Shown: positions 18,000 through 26,884, numbered from the stretch's first letter. The stretch is DNA of 64,000 nucleotides from Allobacillus salarius (GCF_007559425.1 NZ_VMHE01000005.1:43572-107571); one strand, 5' to 3'. Made by a program: numbers and translations. Notes: generated by a model from the letters alone, not told the origin.

Positions 18000-20090
18000 C
18001 TACTTCTTTTTATCAAAAAGGACCAACAATCCAGGTAGTAAAACACCTCGAATAATAAACGTATCAATTAAAATTCCGACGGCAACGATAAAGCCGAAAA
18101 CAAACAATAGCTGGACCGGTTGTGTCATAAGAACAGCAAATGTTGCCGCCAATAATAGCCCTGCTGAGGATATGACACCACCTGTATTTGCAATTGCAGT
18201 ATGAACTGCTTCTCTAGTATCTAGTTGCTCTTGTTCCTCCAAATACCGTGAAACGAGCATAATACTGTAGTCTATTCCCAATGCCACCAAGAAAACGAAA
18301 GCATAGAGTGGCACCCGGTTACTGATCGTTCCGATATCAAAGAATAACTCCGTTAAAAAGATTCCTGCTCCGATTGCTGCAACAAAGGAAATCAAGTTTG
18401 TCGCCATCATTAAAAACGCACGTTTAAATGACTTCGTCAAAAACATCAACATACCTAAAATCAACAATGTTTCTAACGTAACGATGACGAAAAAATCACG
18501 TAGGTTCAGTGCTCGATCATCCACTTGGGCTGCGGTTTCACCTGCAAAATATAAATCTCCTTTTAAACCTGCCGCTTTTACATACGTTTGTTCTTCATCA
18601 ACCATCGTTTCTAGTTGATCCATGGCTTCTTTTTCATAAGGGTTACCCATGAAAGTCAGTGTAAACCGAGCTGCCCTATTGCCTTCCGTCGTTCCTAGTA
18701 GCTCAACAGATTGGACATTTTCTACATTAGATAACTCGTCACGTAATTTTTGTAAATCCTCTTCTGCGGCCTCTTCTTTTCCTTCAAAGAGAACGGTCGT
18801 CGGAGCCAAGTCACCACTTGCGAATTTTTCCTCAATTAATTCATAGCCTTCCTTCGATTCCATGTCATCCGGAAACGAATTGAGCAAATTAAAATCATAT
18901 TCTAAGTTCATTAAATTGCTTGCAGCGATACCTATTACGATTAGTGTAGCCACAACACTAACTCCTGGCTTTTTCGTTACTCCTTCACCAACTTTATGCC
19001 AGAAAGAGTTTGGTTTTATGTTATCATCACCGACATTGGGAATTTTTGGCCAAAAGGATTTTCTTCCGAACAGCGCAAACAATGCAGGTATGAGTGTCAG
19101 TGAAGAAATAATAATGACAAGCATCGTCGTCGCAAAGCTCGGAGCGAAATTTTGGTAGTCTCCTAATCGAGCGAAAAACAAGACGAGCATAGCGGCAAGC
19201 ACTGTCCCTCCTGATATGAATAATGGCAGTCCTAATGCACTCATCGTTGCTTGCATGGCATCATGCTTGTTTTCATGGATCTTCAACTCTTCTCGAAAGC
19301 GGGAGAAAACAAACAAGGAGTAATCGACTGTAGCGGCAAACAATAAAATAGACATAATTGAGATCGTTTGATTGGAATAATCGAGACCGAACGCCCCGAA
19401 AATCCCTAACACTTGTAGCGTAACAAAATATACGAAACCCGCGGCGAGTAATGGGATCAGTGCCAATAGTGGTGAACGGTAAATGATAATTAAAAGGACT
19501 AAAATTAACCCAACTGTAGATAAAATCAATACGAGATCTGCACGGGAAAACAAGTCCAATGTATCCGTTGAAATTCCGGCAGGACCTGTTACATATAAAC
19601 TTATATCTGTTTCACTAGCAACAACTTCATGAATCGTTTCTATTTCTTTGACAAGATCTGCGTTTTCCATCGACTGATCGAATGCCATCGGAATCAAAGC
19701 CGTCGATTTATCTTCCGAAAGAAAAGAAGCTGCTGCCTGTGGAGGCATTTCACTTAATGGTGGGATACTTTTCAATCCTTCTACTTCAGATTGGCGGATT
19801 GCATCCACAATATTCGTCAGCTCCTGCCATTCAACCTCGTTATTTTCCGCCTTAAAAACTAGCAAGGCAGGAATATCTTCTTCTTTACCAAAATGTTTAT
19901 CAATTTTATTTTGTGCAATGACAGATTGAACATCTTCCGGCAAAGATTCAATACTTGTAACCTCGTAATCTTTCGCACTAGGTGCCAACAGTGCAAGTAA
20001 AATTGAAATAAGTAGCCAAGCAGAAAGAGTCACCCACATACCTTTCTTAGTCGTCACTTTATTTGTAACGCTTTGTATAATTGCTTTCAT
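18000..20090 (-). CDS. MMPL/RND-superfamily membrane transporter
   Basis: A 696-residue transporter with twelve predicted helices in two halves. Each half has one helix, a large extracytoplasmic loop (about residues 30-170 and 380-520), then a five-helix block holding the sterol-sensing-like proton-relay motif, DYSLFVFSRFREE in the first half and DYSIMLVSRYLEE in the second. Family members export lipids or drugs using the proton gradient; B. subtilis YdfJ is similar in layout. No regulator gene is adjacent, so substrate and inducer are unknown. It is monocistronic with a good terminator. Confidence 0.88.
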   Translation of the reverse strand: MKAIIQSVTNKVTTKKGMWVTLSAWLLISILLALLAPSAKDYEVTSIESLPEDVQSVIAQNKIDKHFGKEEDIPALLVFKAENNEVEWQELTNIVDAIRQSEVEGLKSIPPLSEMPPQAAASFLSEDKSTALIPMAFDQSMENADLVKEIETIHEVVASETDISLYVTGPAGISTDTLDLFSRADLVLILSTVGLILVLLIIIYRSPLLALIPLLAAGFVYFVTLQVLGIFGAFGLDYSNQTISIMSILLFAATVDYSLFVFSRFREELKIHENKHDAMQATMSALGLPLFISGGTVLAAMLVLFFARLGDYQNFAPSFATTMLVIIISSLTLIPALFALFGRKSFWPKIPNVGDDNIKPNSFWHKVGEGVTKKPGVSVVATLIVIGIAASNLMNLEYDFNLLNSFPDDMESKEGYELIEEKFASGDLAPTTVLFEGKEEAAEEDLQKLRDELSNVENVQSVELLGTTEGNRAARFTLTFMGNPYEKEAMDQLETMVDEEQTYVKAAGLKGDLYFAGETAAQVDDRALNLRDFFVIVTLETLLILGMLMFLTKSFKRAFLMMATNLISFVAAIGAGIFLTELFFDIGTISNRVPLYAFVFLVALGIDYSIMLVSRYLEEQEQLDTREAVHTAIANTGGVISSAGLLLAATFAVLMTQPVQLLFVFGFIVAVGILIDTFIIRGVLLPGLLVLFDKKK

Positions 20091-20345
20091 ATACTCGCCT
20101 CTTTTCTTCAGTATCGTTTTTCTTATACAGTTTCATGTTGCACTTTATTCGTTTGAACGAGCAGTTTTATTTTTGAGAAAGATATTATTTTATGTACAAG
20201 CTCTCAAAACTCTTCCCTATTATACTTTGCTTTAAGCAAGAAGCCCACTGTAAGATAGTAACTTCAAAAAATTGCTACACCCTTCTATGAATTCATATTA
20301 TTCATTGTTATAGTAAAGAAAACAACATGTTTTGGAGTGAACAAG

Positions 20346-20738
20346 ATGAATCAACGTTTTTGGAGTAATACACTGATTAGATTAGCAGCATTATTTGGAG
20401 CAATTGGCGCTGGATTAGGTGCACACATGGCCGGTGCAGGTTCGTACGCACTTAAACCTATTCACGCTCACATTCTTGTAGCTGGATGGCTAACTGTTTT
20501 TGCTTGGGGCATTTTTTACCGTGTCGTTGAAGTAAGAGCACCGAAACTCGCCATCGCCCATGCTATTACAGGCATTATCGGCTCCATCGGACTTACGGTC
20601 GGTATGTGGTTGGAATTTTTAAATCCACTTCCGATTTCAGATACAATTAACCTACTCGTTTATATTATCGGTGGTTCCATTTTATTACTCAGTTTCATCC
20701 TATTTTTCTTACTAACGTTTTTCCTGTCTAACGATTAA
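20346..20738 (+). CDS. small four-helix membrane protein resembling a haem-copper oxidase subunit I fragment
   Basis: A 130-residue integral membrane protein with four predicted helices. The second helix holds PIHAHILVAGWLTVFAWGIFYRVVE, whose HAH followed by a GW pair is like the haem-ligand helix of cytochrome oxidase/NO-reductase subunit I and of short stand-alone relatives in Bacillaceae. Whether it binds haem is unknown. The ATG at 20346 is used since GGAG lies eight bases upstream of it. A second tiny membrane gene follows after 18 bases, so the two form an operon with the PQQ-type lipoprotein gene. Confidence 0.7.
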   Translation: MNQRFWSNTLIRLAALFGAIGAGLGAHMAGAGSYALKPIHAHILVAGWLTVFAWGIFYRVVEVRAPKLAIAHAITGIIGSIGLTVGMWLEFLNPLPISDTINLLVYIIGGSILLLSFILFFLLTFFLSND

Positions 20739-20756
20739 TTTTTAGGAGGTTTCCTA

Positions 20757-20921
20757 ATGATTATTTATGTCATGTTCGGGCTAGCATTCGTCGTGATTAT
20801 TTTGACCGTCATTGCGATGTTGAAAAGTATAACAGAAAGAATTCAAGAACCAACCGAGAAGCTTCAACAGCGTGTCCACGAACTTGAACAACAACTAGAG
20901 GCGCAGAAAAAAGATCACTAA
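20757..20921 (+). CDS. 54-residue membrane protein with C-terminal coiled coil
   Basis: Starts ATG at 20757 behind a perfect AGGAGGT with a six-base spacer. An N-terminal helix (IIYVMFGLAFVVIILTVIAML) is followed by a charged, heptad-like tail (EKLQQRVHELEQQLEAQKKDH). It is tightly placed between the four-helix protein and the lipoprotein gene. The family was not recognised, but the ribosome site, spacing and composition argue that it is real. Confidence 0.72.
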   Translation: MIIYVMFGLAFVVIILTVIAMLKSITERIQEPTEKLQQRVHELEQQLEAQKKDH

Positions 20922-20944
20922 ATCTACCAAAGGAGTGATCCTCT

Positions 20945-22087
20945 TTGAAATGGATTATTTCTCTCTTGATTATGACAGCACTTTTGGCTAGTTGTGAATC
21001 CCCTCTTCAAGCCCCGGCGAAAGAATCAAACGATGAACAATCTTCTGAAGATGAATTGGATGGAAATAAACAGGACAGTCAAGGAAGCTCAGTTGATGAA
21101 AACAAATCAAATGATACTACCTCCACCCAATTGCTCGATCAGCCAAAAACCGTTGTCGATCAACTTGAAAGTCCTTGGGATATTGTGAAAAATGGCGAGG
21201 AATTTTATATTACCGAAAGAGCTGGAACGATTGTCCACTTTGACGGTGAATCGGCTGAACGGCAATCGCTACAGTTAGAGCGCGAAGTCGCCTCCGGGCA
21301 AGGTGAGGAAGGCTTACTCGGAATGGTTTTAGATCCTGACGATGAGGAAAAAGCTTATATCTATCATACCTATCAAACAGCAGATGGATTATTCAATCGA
21401 ATCGTAGCAATCGAGTTAGATGATCGTAAATGGAAAGAAACAGGCGTATTGGTTGATGAGATTCCTGGCGGCAGAATTCATGATGGCGGCCGGCTTGCTA
21501 TCGGTCCTAATGGCTATTTATTTGCGACAACAGGTGATGCCGGCAATGACCAATTGTCACAAGATACGGATAGCTTAGCTGGTAAAATTTTGCGGATGAA
21601 TTTGGATGGTTCCATTCCGGATGACCAGCCATTTAAAGGATCTCTCGTTTATTCATACGGACATCGGAACCCTCAAGGACTTACCTGGAACGAAAACGGA
21701 GAGTTATATAGTTCAGAACACGGAAGCTCAGCTTATGATGAGATCAATCATATTGAACCAGGAAATAATTATGGCTGGCCAGTCATTCGTGGAGATGAAA
21801 CGGAGAAAAACATGAAGGCTCCAACAATCCATTCTGGCGAGGAGACGTGGGCGCCATCCGGATCAGCCTTTGATGACTCAGGAAACTTGCTCGTAACCGG
21901 ACTTGCAGGACAGTCGCTTTATCGCTTTGATGTTGAATCAGGAAATGAAGAAGTTCTTTTGGAAAATCACGGTAGATTACGGGACATTTTGGTTGCAAAC
22001 GGTGAAATTTATGTACTAACAAACAATACGGACGGACGAGGAAATCCTGATGAATCAGACGACCTGCTGTTGAAAATTGCTGAGTAA
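20945..22087 (+). CDS. PQQ-dependent sugar dehydrogenase-like lipoprotein
   Basis: A 380-residue six-bladed beta-propeller of the soluble aldose/sorbosone dehydrogenase family. The N-terminus is a lipoprotein signal with lipobox LLASC (Cys about residue 17), then an acidic Ser/Asp/Glu linker. Propeller and PQQ-site marks are PWDIVKNGEEFYITERAG, EEGLLGMVLDP, GGRIHDGGRLAIGPNG, YGHRNPQGLTW and EINHIEPGNNYGWP. It is displayed on the outer face of the membrane. Whether it binds PQQ in this organism is unknown, since no PQQ synthesis gene is here. Start TTG at 20945 after AAGGAGTG. Confidence 0.87.
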   Translation: MKWIISLLIMTALLASCESPLQAPAKESNDEQSSEDELDGNKQDSQGSSVDENKSNDTTSTQLLDQPKTVVDQLESPWDIVKNGEEFYITERAGTIVHFDGESAERQSLQLEREVASGQGEEGLLGMVLDPDDEEKAYIYHTYQTADGLFNRIVAIELDDRKWKETGVLVDEIPGGRIHDGGRLAIGPNGYLFATTGDAGNDQLSQDTDSLAGKILRMNLDGSIPDDQPFKGSLVYSYGHRNPQGLTWNENGELYSSEHGSSAYDEINHIEPGNNYGWPVIRGDETEKNMKAPTIHSGEETWAPSGSAFDDSGNLLVTGLAGQSLYRFDVESGNEEVLLENHGRLRDILVANGEIYVLTNNTDGRGNPDESDDLLLKIAE

Positions 22088-22135
22088 GTTTCCATAAAAT
22101 TATAGTAAAAAGCTCTAGACTGTTTTCTCTCTTTT

Positions 22136-22405
22136 TTACGCTGATAATTCACTGTTAAACTCTTCGCAGCTCATAATTGATTCCGCTCTAATTTCACCAT
22201 CGTGAAAAATACGATCAACAATTAAAGTATCTTTTGGCAATTCGAGTGCATATTCAACTAAAACTTGTAAAGCGTGATCGTATGGAACGCCTAATACTTG
22301 GCTTGTTAATTCCGAATACGGATTTTTACGATCGTTGTTAGTCTCGTATAGTCGAATATCAAAAACTAAATCATCCCACTCAAGAGCCACCAGCGTGTAC
22401 TGCAT
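22136..22405 (-). CDS. conserved small acidic protein
   Basis: An 89-residue acidic cytosolic protein with no recognised family (MQYTLVALEWDDLVFDIRLYE at the N-terminus; C-terminal MSCEEFNSELSA). The ATG at 22405 follows AAAGGGGGTG by eight bases; upstream in-frame extension has no ribosome site. It is convergent with the lipoprotein gene and has no partner. Confidence 0.6.
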   Translation of the reverse strand: MQYTLVALEWDDLVFDIRLYETNNDRKNPYSELTSQVLGVPYDHALQVLVEYALELPKDTLIVDRIFHDGEIRAESIMSCEEFNSELSA

Positions 22406-22444
22406 TTGCAATTCACCCCCTTTCTTAAAATCTTTATATATAAA

Positions 22445-22501
22445 AAAAGACGAATGTATAGACATTCCTCACTTGTGAGAAATGAATATAATTCGTCTTT
22501 T
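22445..22501. other. 11-bp inverted repeat in the intergenic region
   Basis: AAAAGACGAAT (22445-22455) and ATTCGTCTTTT (22491-22501) flank 35 bases that contain a second small stem (CTCACTTGTGAG). It lies upstream of the small acidic gene and may be a transcribed hairpin. The rest of 22502-22730 is AT-rich with a repeated AAATAACTA word and a small CTCAAA/TTTGAG hairpin; no gene is seen. Confidence 0.4.
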
Positions 22502-22730
22502 GATATAACGCTATCTTTTATTTTGAAATTACTTTAGTTATTACTTGTGTTGTATTTAAACAACGCTCCGAAAAACCATAAGGCTTCTCAATTAAGAAGG
22601 AAAATAACTATGTTGTTTGATCTCAAATATGTTTGAGAAATCAACTGCTTTAACAAAGCAAAATAACTAATAAATATAGGTTTATTATACAGTCTGCTGT
22701 TCAAAAATTCAAGTTAAGAAAAAACAAAAA

Positions 22731-22758
22731 AGAGCCTTGTCGCAATCGACAAAGCTCT
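22731..22758 (-). terminator. terminator of the exported-protein cluster
   Basis: AGAGCCTTGTCG pairs with CGACAAAGCTCT; the minus strand then reads TTTTTTGTTTTTT. It lies 100 bases after the stop of the 22859 gene. Confidence 0.8.
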
Positions 22759-22858
22759 CTTCTTTCAATAGTTATGAGATTGGCTTCTTCCTTCATGATA
22801 TATAGTTTGGGCACACAGCAATTCTTCTTAATCTAATAGTACGATTGCTTTCTCTGAC

Positions 22859-23419
22859 TTACTTACCTAGTTTTTCTGCAATTTTCTTCATTTTTTCTAA
22901 TCCAATAAATTGGCTTTTATTTGCTGGTTTCTTACTTTTTACAGTATAAGATAATAAGTACTGAAGTCCATCTTCATTCCAGTATATTTTTTCGGCATTT
23001 ATACCCTGTGTATAGGTTGCTTTTGCCCCATTAGAAAGAGCTACTGTAGTTTTTTCGAGTTTATTTTCTTTGTCCTCTGAACTTATGATTTCTGGAGTGG
23101 CATTAAGCACATTAAACAAGAAAAATCCATTTTTACCAAACCAAGATTCCTCATAGGAGAAATGGTTTCCAACCTTATTACTTGCAACCTCATGTACTAC
23201 TTGATCAAGCTCAATTGGTAGTTCCTTTGGTCTTTTTATTTTTTGTTGGAAATCAGATGGCAATTTTTCTAAAGCTACTTCAGGAACATTTCCTTTATTT
23301 ATATTTTGGTGGGGAGTAACTTTTTCGCTAGCTTCAAAACCTTCATTGAATCCCCAAATTGCACTAAAAGAAACTAATATTACTAAAGCAGCTAAAAATA
23401 TTTTTTTGCTTTTTTCCAC
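22859..23419 (-). CDS. exported protein with DUF4367-like C-terminal region
   Basis: A 186-residue protein with an N-terminal membrane helix or signal (KKIFLAALVILVSFSAIWGF). The mature part ends in a pattern typical of DUF4367-like domains: strand pairs around LSNGAKATYTQG and YWNEDGLQYLLSYTV, then a helix LEKMKKIAEKLGK. Such domains are found in anti-sigma-linked and lipoprotein contexts. The start is GTG at 23419 behind AGGAGGT. It lies 15 bases after the next gene upstream (23435) and is its operon partner. Function unknown. Confidence 0.72.
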   Translation of the reverse strand: MEKSKKIFLAALVILVSFSAIWGFNEGFEASEKVTPHQNINKGNVPEVALEKLPSDFQQKIKRPKELPIELDQVVHEVASNKVGNHFSYEESWFGKNGFFLFNVLNATPEIISSEDKENKLEKTTVALSNGAKATYTQGINAEKIYWNEDGLQYLLSYTVKSKKPANKSQFIGLEKMKKIAEKLGK

Positions 23420-23434
23420 AACCTCAACCTCCTT

Positions 23435-23926
23435 TTATCTTAACATTACTTGGTGGACCAGTTTAATTTCATCCGCTTGATCTCCAACGGCTCCCATTAG
23501 GTCAGAGACTAAAACGGTAGTCATTGTTCCATTTCCATAACCAAATTTAGTCACTGGATACCAACTGAAATTATTCCAAATATATTCTCCCATATGGTCT
23601 GTGTATCTTGCTTTCACGTTACCTTTACCATCTTGAAAAACACTAACCTTCCAGTAAGGGTAAGAATCGTCATACACAGTTCCCCGAACTTTCATGGCGG
23701 TTATTCTACCATTCGATCCGTCATAGTTTGTAATATGTTGATCTTGATAGAGAGAGAACTTAGAATGCTTGCTATAGTAGTGGGATAACTGAAAGTGATC
23801 AGAAGAACCTTGATTGTAATGATAACTCAGCTTGGTAACCGTCTTAGTTCCATACGCATGAGCAACAGTAAAGGAAACACTACACAAAATAAGAATAAGA
23901 AAAGACATCGAAAGAAACTTCTTCAA
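23435..23926 (-). CDS. secreted protein of unknown function
   Basis: A 163-residue preprotein with a classic signal peptide (MKKFLSMSFLILILCSVSFT...AHAYG; cleavage after AHA, about residue 25). The mature part is rich in Tyr, His, Ser and Lys, with no cysteines and no recognised domain (SYHYNQGSSDHFQLSHYYS; FQDGKGNVKARYTDHMGEYIW). The start is TTG at 23926 with GGAGGTG seven bases upstream. It shares a transcript with the DUF4367-like gene, so a joint role at the cell surface is likely. Confidence 0.7.
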   Translation of the reverse strand: MKKFLSMSFLILILCSVSFTVAHAYGTKTVTKLSYHYNQGSSDHFQLSHYYSKHSKFSLYQDQHITNYDGSNGRITAMKVRGTVYDDSYPYWKVSVFQDGKGNVKARYTDHMGEYIWNNFSWYPVTKFGYGNGTMTTVLVSDLMGAVGDQADEIKLVHQVMLR

Positions 23927-24048
23927 AATTGCACACCTCCAAATTTTAAAATTGTTTGAATATTGAATAATTTAACATTACAATCTTCTGTATAAAAAGC
24001 CAAATAATTTATAAGAAAACAAATAAATACATTTGCCTTTTGTTATAG

Positions 24049-24609
24049 TTAATAACTATATTCTAGTTTTTTTGTGGAGTTTGCTATATCTATAAAATCA
24101 TCTACTGTATAATTGCTACTTTCATTATCTTCTATGAAAGATAATGTCTGTACATTCCCTTGGCTATTGACCCATTCCATTAATTTAGGGTTAGTATCTT
24201 TAAGTAAAATCGCTTCATTCCCATTCTCTAAAGTTATGCTATTTAGAGAATTTTCTGTATCAATAGAAGTATCAACATGCCACGTTTGAAGATGTGCAGT
24301 CCAATTATTTGCACGGGAAACAAAAGTAAATTCGGTATACATAATTTCTTCTTCGTTAGATGGGTTTCTATGGATTGTGATATGAATATTATCAGGTTCT
24401 GAAGGAAAAGTCGTTGGCACTATTATTTCCTCTTTAATTTCTAACGGTAATTCTGAAAGTTTTTTTTCTTCATCTTCAGATAAATCAAATGTGTTATCTG
24501 TCGTAGAACTAGAATTCACACTTTGACAACCCATTATCAAAAGGGTACTCGTAATAATAAAAATATATTTTTTAATTATAATAAATCCCTCCTTTAGTAA
24601 AATTTTCAT
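24049..24609 (-). CDS. lipoprotein with DUF4367-like C-terminus; start uncertain
   Basis: About 177-187 residues. A lipoprotein signal (KKYIFIITSTLLIMGC) places its lipid Cys in LLIMGC; the C-terminal half (LENGNEAILLKDTNPK, then SSNYTVDDFIDIANSTKKL) resembles the DUF4367-like region of the 22859 product. The only strong ribosome site, AAAGGAGGG (24587-24595), is inside the frame and precedes ATA at 24579 by seven bases; no ATG, GTG or TTG is there. The ATG at 24609 is given as a safe boundary. Either ATA is used or the start codon was lost by mutation. Confidence 0.62.
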   Translation of the reverse strand: MKILLKEGFIIIKKYIFIITSTLLIMGCQSVNSSSTTDNTFDLSEDEEKKLSELPLEIKEEIIVPTTFPSEPDNIHITIHRNPSNEEEIMYTEFTFVSRANNWTAHLQTWHVDTSIDTENSLNSITLENGNEAILLKDTNPKLMEWVNSQGNVQTLSFIEDNESSNYTVDDFIDIANSTKKLEYSY

Positions 24610-24809
24610 CCATAATAACATATTAATTAAAATTTTACACATATTAGAATAATTAATTAAATTCATAAAAAAGACCACCATGAGTATAATTGGTAGCTCT
24701 TAGATAAAGGTAAACAAAAACACTTACTTACCTCAATATTTCAATAAACATAGGTGTCTTCTATTTGATGTTTATATCCTAAGATATACACCAGTGGAGG
24801 TAGCAGAAG

Positions 24810-24884
24810 ATGAATAAGTGGGAAATGTATATGGAAATCAGTAAGTAGAAAAAAGGATTTAGTAAGTCGAGAAGGCATATTTGA
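24810..24884 (+). pseudogene. remnant of an IS21-family istA transposase N-terminus
   Basis: An ATG with GGAGGT upstream opens MNKWEMYMEIS then stops; in the next frame KKGFSKSRRHI follows. Both pieces match the start of IS21 transposases (a MxKWEMYxEI motif and a GFSxS helix-turn-helix). Only about 25 codons remain. In 24885-25160, the minus strand has a 24-codon open end (SLVGITNRSLEKALDEAKT) and another end KQLPLWLDLYIMLDFLTAI, each perhaps from other lost genes. Confidence 0.5.
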
Positions 24885-25163
24885 CGTCTAAAAATTCACC
24901 ATAACACCTTAAGTCTTAGCTTCATCTAACGCTTTTTCCAGTGAACGATTAGTGATTCCCACCAAAGAAGTTTGTTTTGTTTCTTAATCTTTTTCAGTTT
25001 ACCAAAGAACAATGATAAACATGGGGTTTGTCAAATAAAGTGTGTAAGTTCTTTCAGAACTACATCTGAACAACCACCATATTTTAACCAAGTTGCCATG
25101 ACTTAGATTGCCGTGAGAAAGTCTAGCATGATATAAAGATCCAGCCACAGCGGAAGCTGCTTG

Positions 25164-25338
25164 CCATTGACCTTAGCGCTTGATTCTTAGTGTTCGGTGG
25201 AAGGGGGCGGGGCCCCTCCGTCCGAATACTTAGAATCGATTTGTCCGTGTTACCATTTGTTGCAGGAAAGCCTTCAGGCTTTATTTTTCAGCTTACCTGC
25301 ATAACGTTCACAACACGGACAACAAGCAAGGTCAATGG
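25164..25338. other. nested inverted repeats forming a three-way junction
   Basis: An 11-bp closing stem (25164-25174 with 25328-25338, AAGGTCAATGG) encloses two long hairpins: one at 25182-25237 with a GGGGCC-rich tip, and one at 25241-25251 / 25312-25322 (TTGTCCGTGTT) that itself holds TGCAGG/CCTGCA and AAAGCC-ttca-GGCTTT. All stems are consistent with a single fold. It lies just downstream of a transposase gene. It may be an end of an insertion sequence or a structured RNA; no family was recognised. Confidence 0.5.
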
Positions 25339-25351
25339 TGGCGTTCGTAAT

Positions 25352-26611
25352 CTACGCTCTATTTAAGGATTTAATCATTGAATGTACCTTTGTACTCTCT
25401 TCTAGCCCTTCGTGTACAAGTAATTGGTTCATGACTAGCGACCAATTTTGAATATGGCCCCCTTTCCACTTGGATTCTAATTCCTTGATTCGTAAATACA
25501 AGACCTTTAAGAGCGCATTCTCATTCGGAAATGCGCCTTTTTGGGTGACCTTTCTGAAGCTGGAATGAATACTTTCAACGGCATTTGTTGTATACATAAT
25601 CTTACGAATCGCGCTTCCATATTCAAATAGTTGTTCAACATGATGAAAATGCTTGGTCCAAACATTGATTGCTCCAGGGTACGCTGACCATTGCTGTTTA
25701 AACGACTCAAACGCATTTTTACATGCATTTAGGCTTTGAGCCCCATAAACTTTCTTTAGCGATGATGTAAAAGCTTTATAGTTTTTACTTGGTATATATT
25801 TTAGGGAATTACGTATCAAACGGACCACACATCGCTGAACAGTCACGTTAGGGAAAATGGCACGGGCACCTTCCTCCAACCCACTGACACCGTCCATGGA
25901 AATGAAGAAGATGTCTTCAACACCTCTTGCTTTAATTTCATCAAAGATCTGCATCCATTTATGCTTACTTTCCGTTTCGTTTAACCATAGACCAAGAATT
26001 TCCTTATTGCCTTCTATGGTATACCCTAGAATCGTGTAGACAGCATACTTTTTCGCTTCATAATCATTCCGTATGGTTGTAAACATACAGTCTACAAAAA
26101 GAAAGGCGTAACAGTTACTAAGTGGACGTGTCTGCCATTCCTCTAACTCTGGGAGCACGGCATCTGTGATATCTGATATCATATCGTGAGATACCGAAAA
26201 GCCATAAATGTCCTCTACTGTCGACGAGATGTCACGTTGTGACATGCCTTTGGCATACATAGATATGACTTTGTCTTCAATGGCTGAAACATCTTTTTGA
26301 CGCTTGGGAATGAGTTGTGGATCAAACGATCCATCACGGTCACGCGGAGTCGTTATTTCAACTTCTCCAGAACTAGTGTGTAGAGTTTTCTTACCATATC
26401 CATTTCTTCTATTGGGTGTTTCTTTTTCGGCTTTATCATTCGATTCATAGCCCAGATGGTGGTTCATTTCACCCTTTAACATTGCTTCAAACATTGGCCC
26501 AAAAATGTCTTTAAGAGCGTTCTGCATGTCTTCTACAGATTTCGGTTGGTATTCTTCGATAATTTTATTTGCCAGGTTCACTGATTTAGGGTCACGCTTA
26601 ATCTTCGTCAT
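25352..26611 (-). CDS. IS256-family (mutator-type) transposase, second type
   Basis: A 419-residue intact transposase. The DDE acids are in FLFVDCMFTTIR, FISMDGVSGLEEGA and TTNAVESIHSSFRK; VQRCVVRLIRNSLKYI between second Asp and Glu is typical. It differs strongly from the 4493 transposase and belongs to another IS256 subgroup. An ATG with TTGGAGGAATTTA upstream sets the start. Exact element ends were not fixed: a TAAACTGTGTAAGT word in the right flank resembles TAAAGTGTGTAAGT at 25036. Confidence 0.9.
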   Translation of the reverse strand: MTKIKRDPKSVNLANKIIEEYQPKSVEDMQNALKDIFGPMFEAMLKGEMNHHLGYESNDKAEKETPNRRNGYGKKTLHTSSGEVEITTPRDRDGSFDPQLIPKRQKDVSAIEDKVISMYAKGMSQRDISSTVEDIYGFSVSHDMISDITDAVLPELEEWQTRPLSNCYAFLFVDCMFTTIRNDYEAKKYAVYTILGYTIEGNKEILGLWLNETESKHKWMQIFDEIKARGVEDIFFISMDGVSGLEEGARAIFPNVTVQRCVVRLIRNSLKYIPSKNYKAFTSSLKKVYGAQSLNACKNAFESFKQQWSAYPGAINVWTKHFHHVEQLFEYGSAIRKIMYTTNAVESIHSSFRKVTQKGAFPNENALLKVLYLRIKELESKWKGGHIQNWSLVMNQLLVHEGLEESTKVHSMIKSLNRA

Positions 26612-26657
26612 TAAATTCCTCCAATTCTATATATAATCATTCTTGGTAAATAAAAAA

Positions 26658-26711
26658 AATCTAAACCGGTAAGTAGAAGCCGTACGCTCTTCTACTTACA
26701 CAGTTTAGATT
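26658..26711. repeat. long inverted repeat at the right flank of the second IS256-type gene
   Basis: AATCTAAAC...TAAGTAGAAG and its complement CTTCTACTTA...GTTTAGATT form a 22-bp stem with a 3-bp mismatch and a short loop. It is 47 bases upstream of the transposase start and probably marks the element end. Confidence 0.6.
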
Positions 26712-26802
26712 ACACTCTCGAATCTATTCGCTTCATTTCTTTCCTCGTCAACGGAAACAGGATATGAGCAGCCGTTTTAGGGGTTGAGAGTGCTTATCAA
26801 GA

Positions 26803-26884
26803 ACGGAAGAACTCGATAAACGATCGCTTCCGTTATCGAGACCGCTTATCTAACACGGAAGAACTCGATAAATGATCGCTTCCG
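26803..26884. repeat. 52-bp intergenic array (array B)
   Basis: Two near-identical 30-bp blocks (ACGGAAGAACTCGATAAA start) lie at 26803 and 26855, exactly 52 bp apart. Diverged half-units lie on both sides (GGTTGAGAGTGCTTATC; GGGTTGGGAGCTCTC). Each block has CGGAAG/CTTCCG ends. The inter-block text TATCGAGACCGCTTATC resembles array A. Confidence 0.7.

Noticed and set aside
22502..22730. Possible riboswitch or small RNA in an AT-rich gap with small hairpins and a repeated AAATAACTA word.
   Set aside because: No known riboswitch core (c-di-GMP, T-box, SAM, purine) could be matched and no promoter with terminator on one strand defines a transcript.
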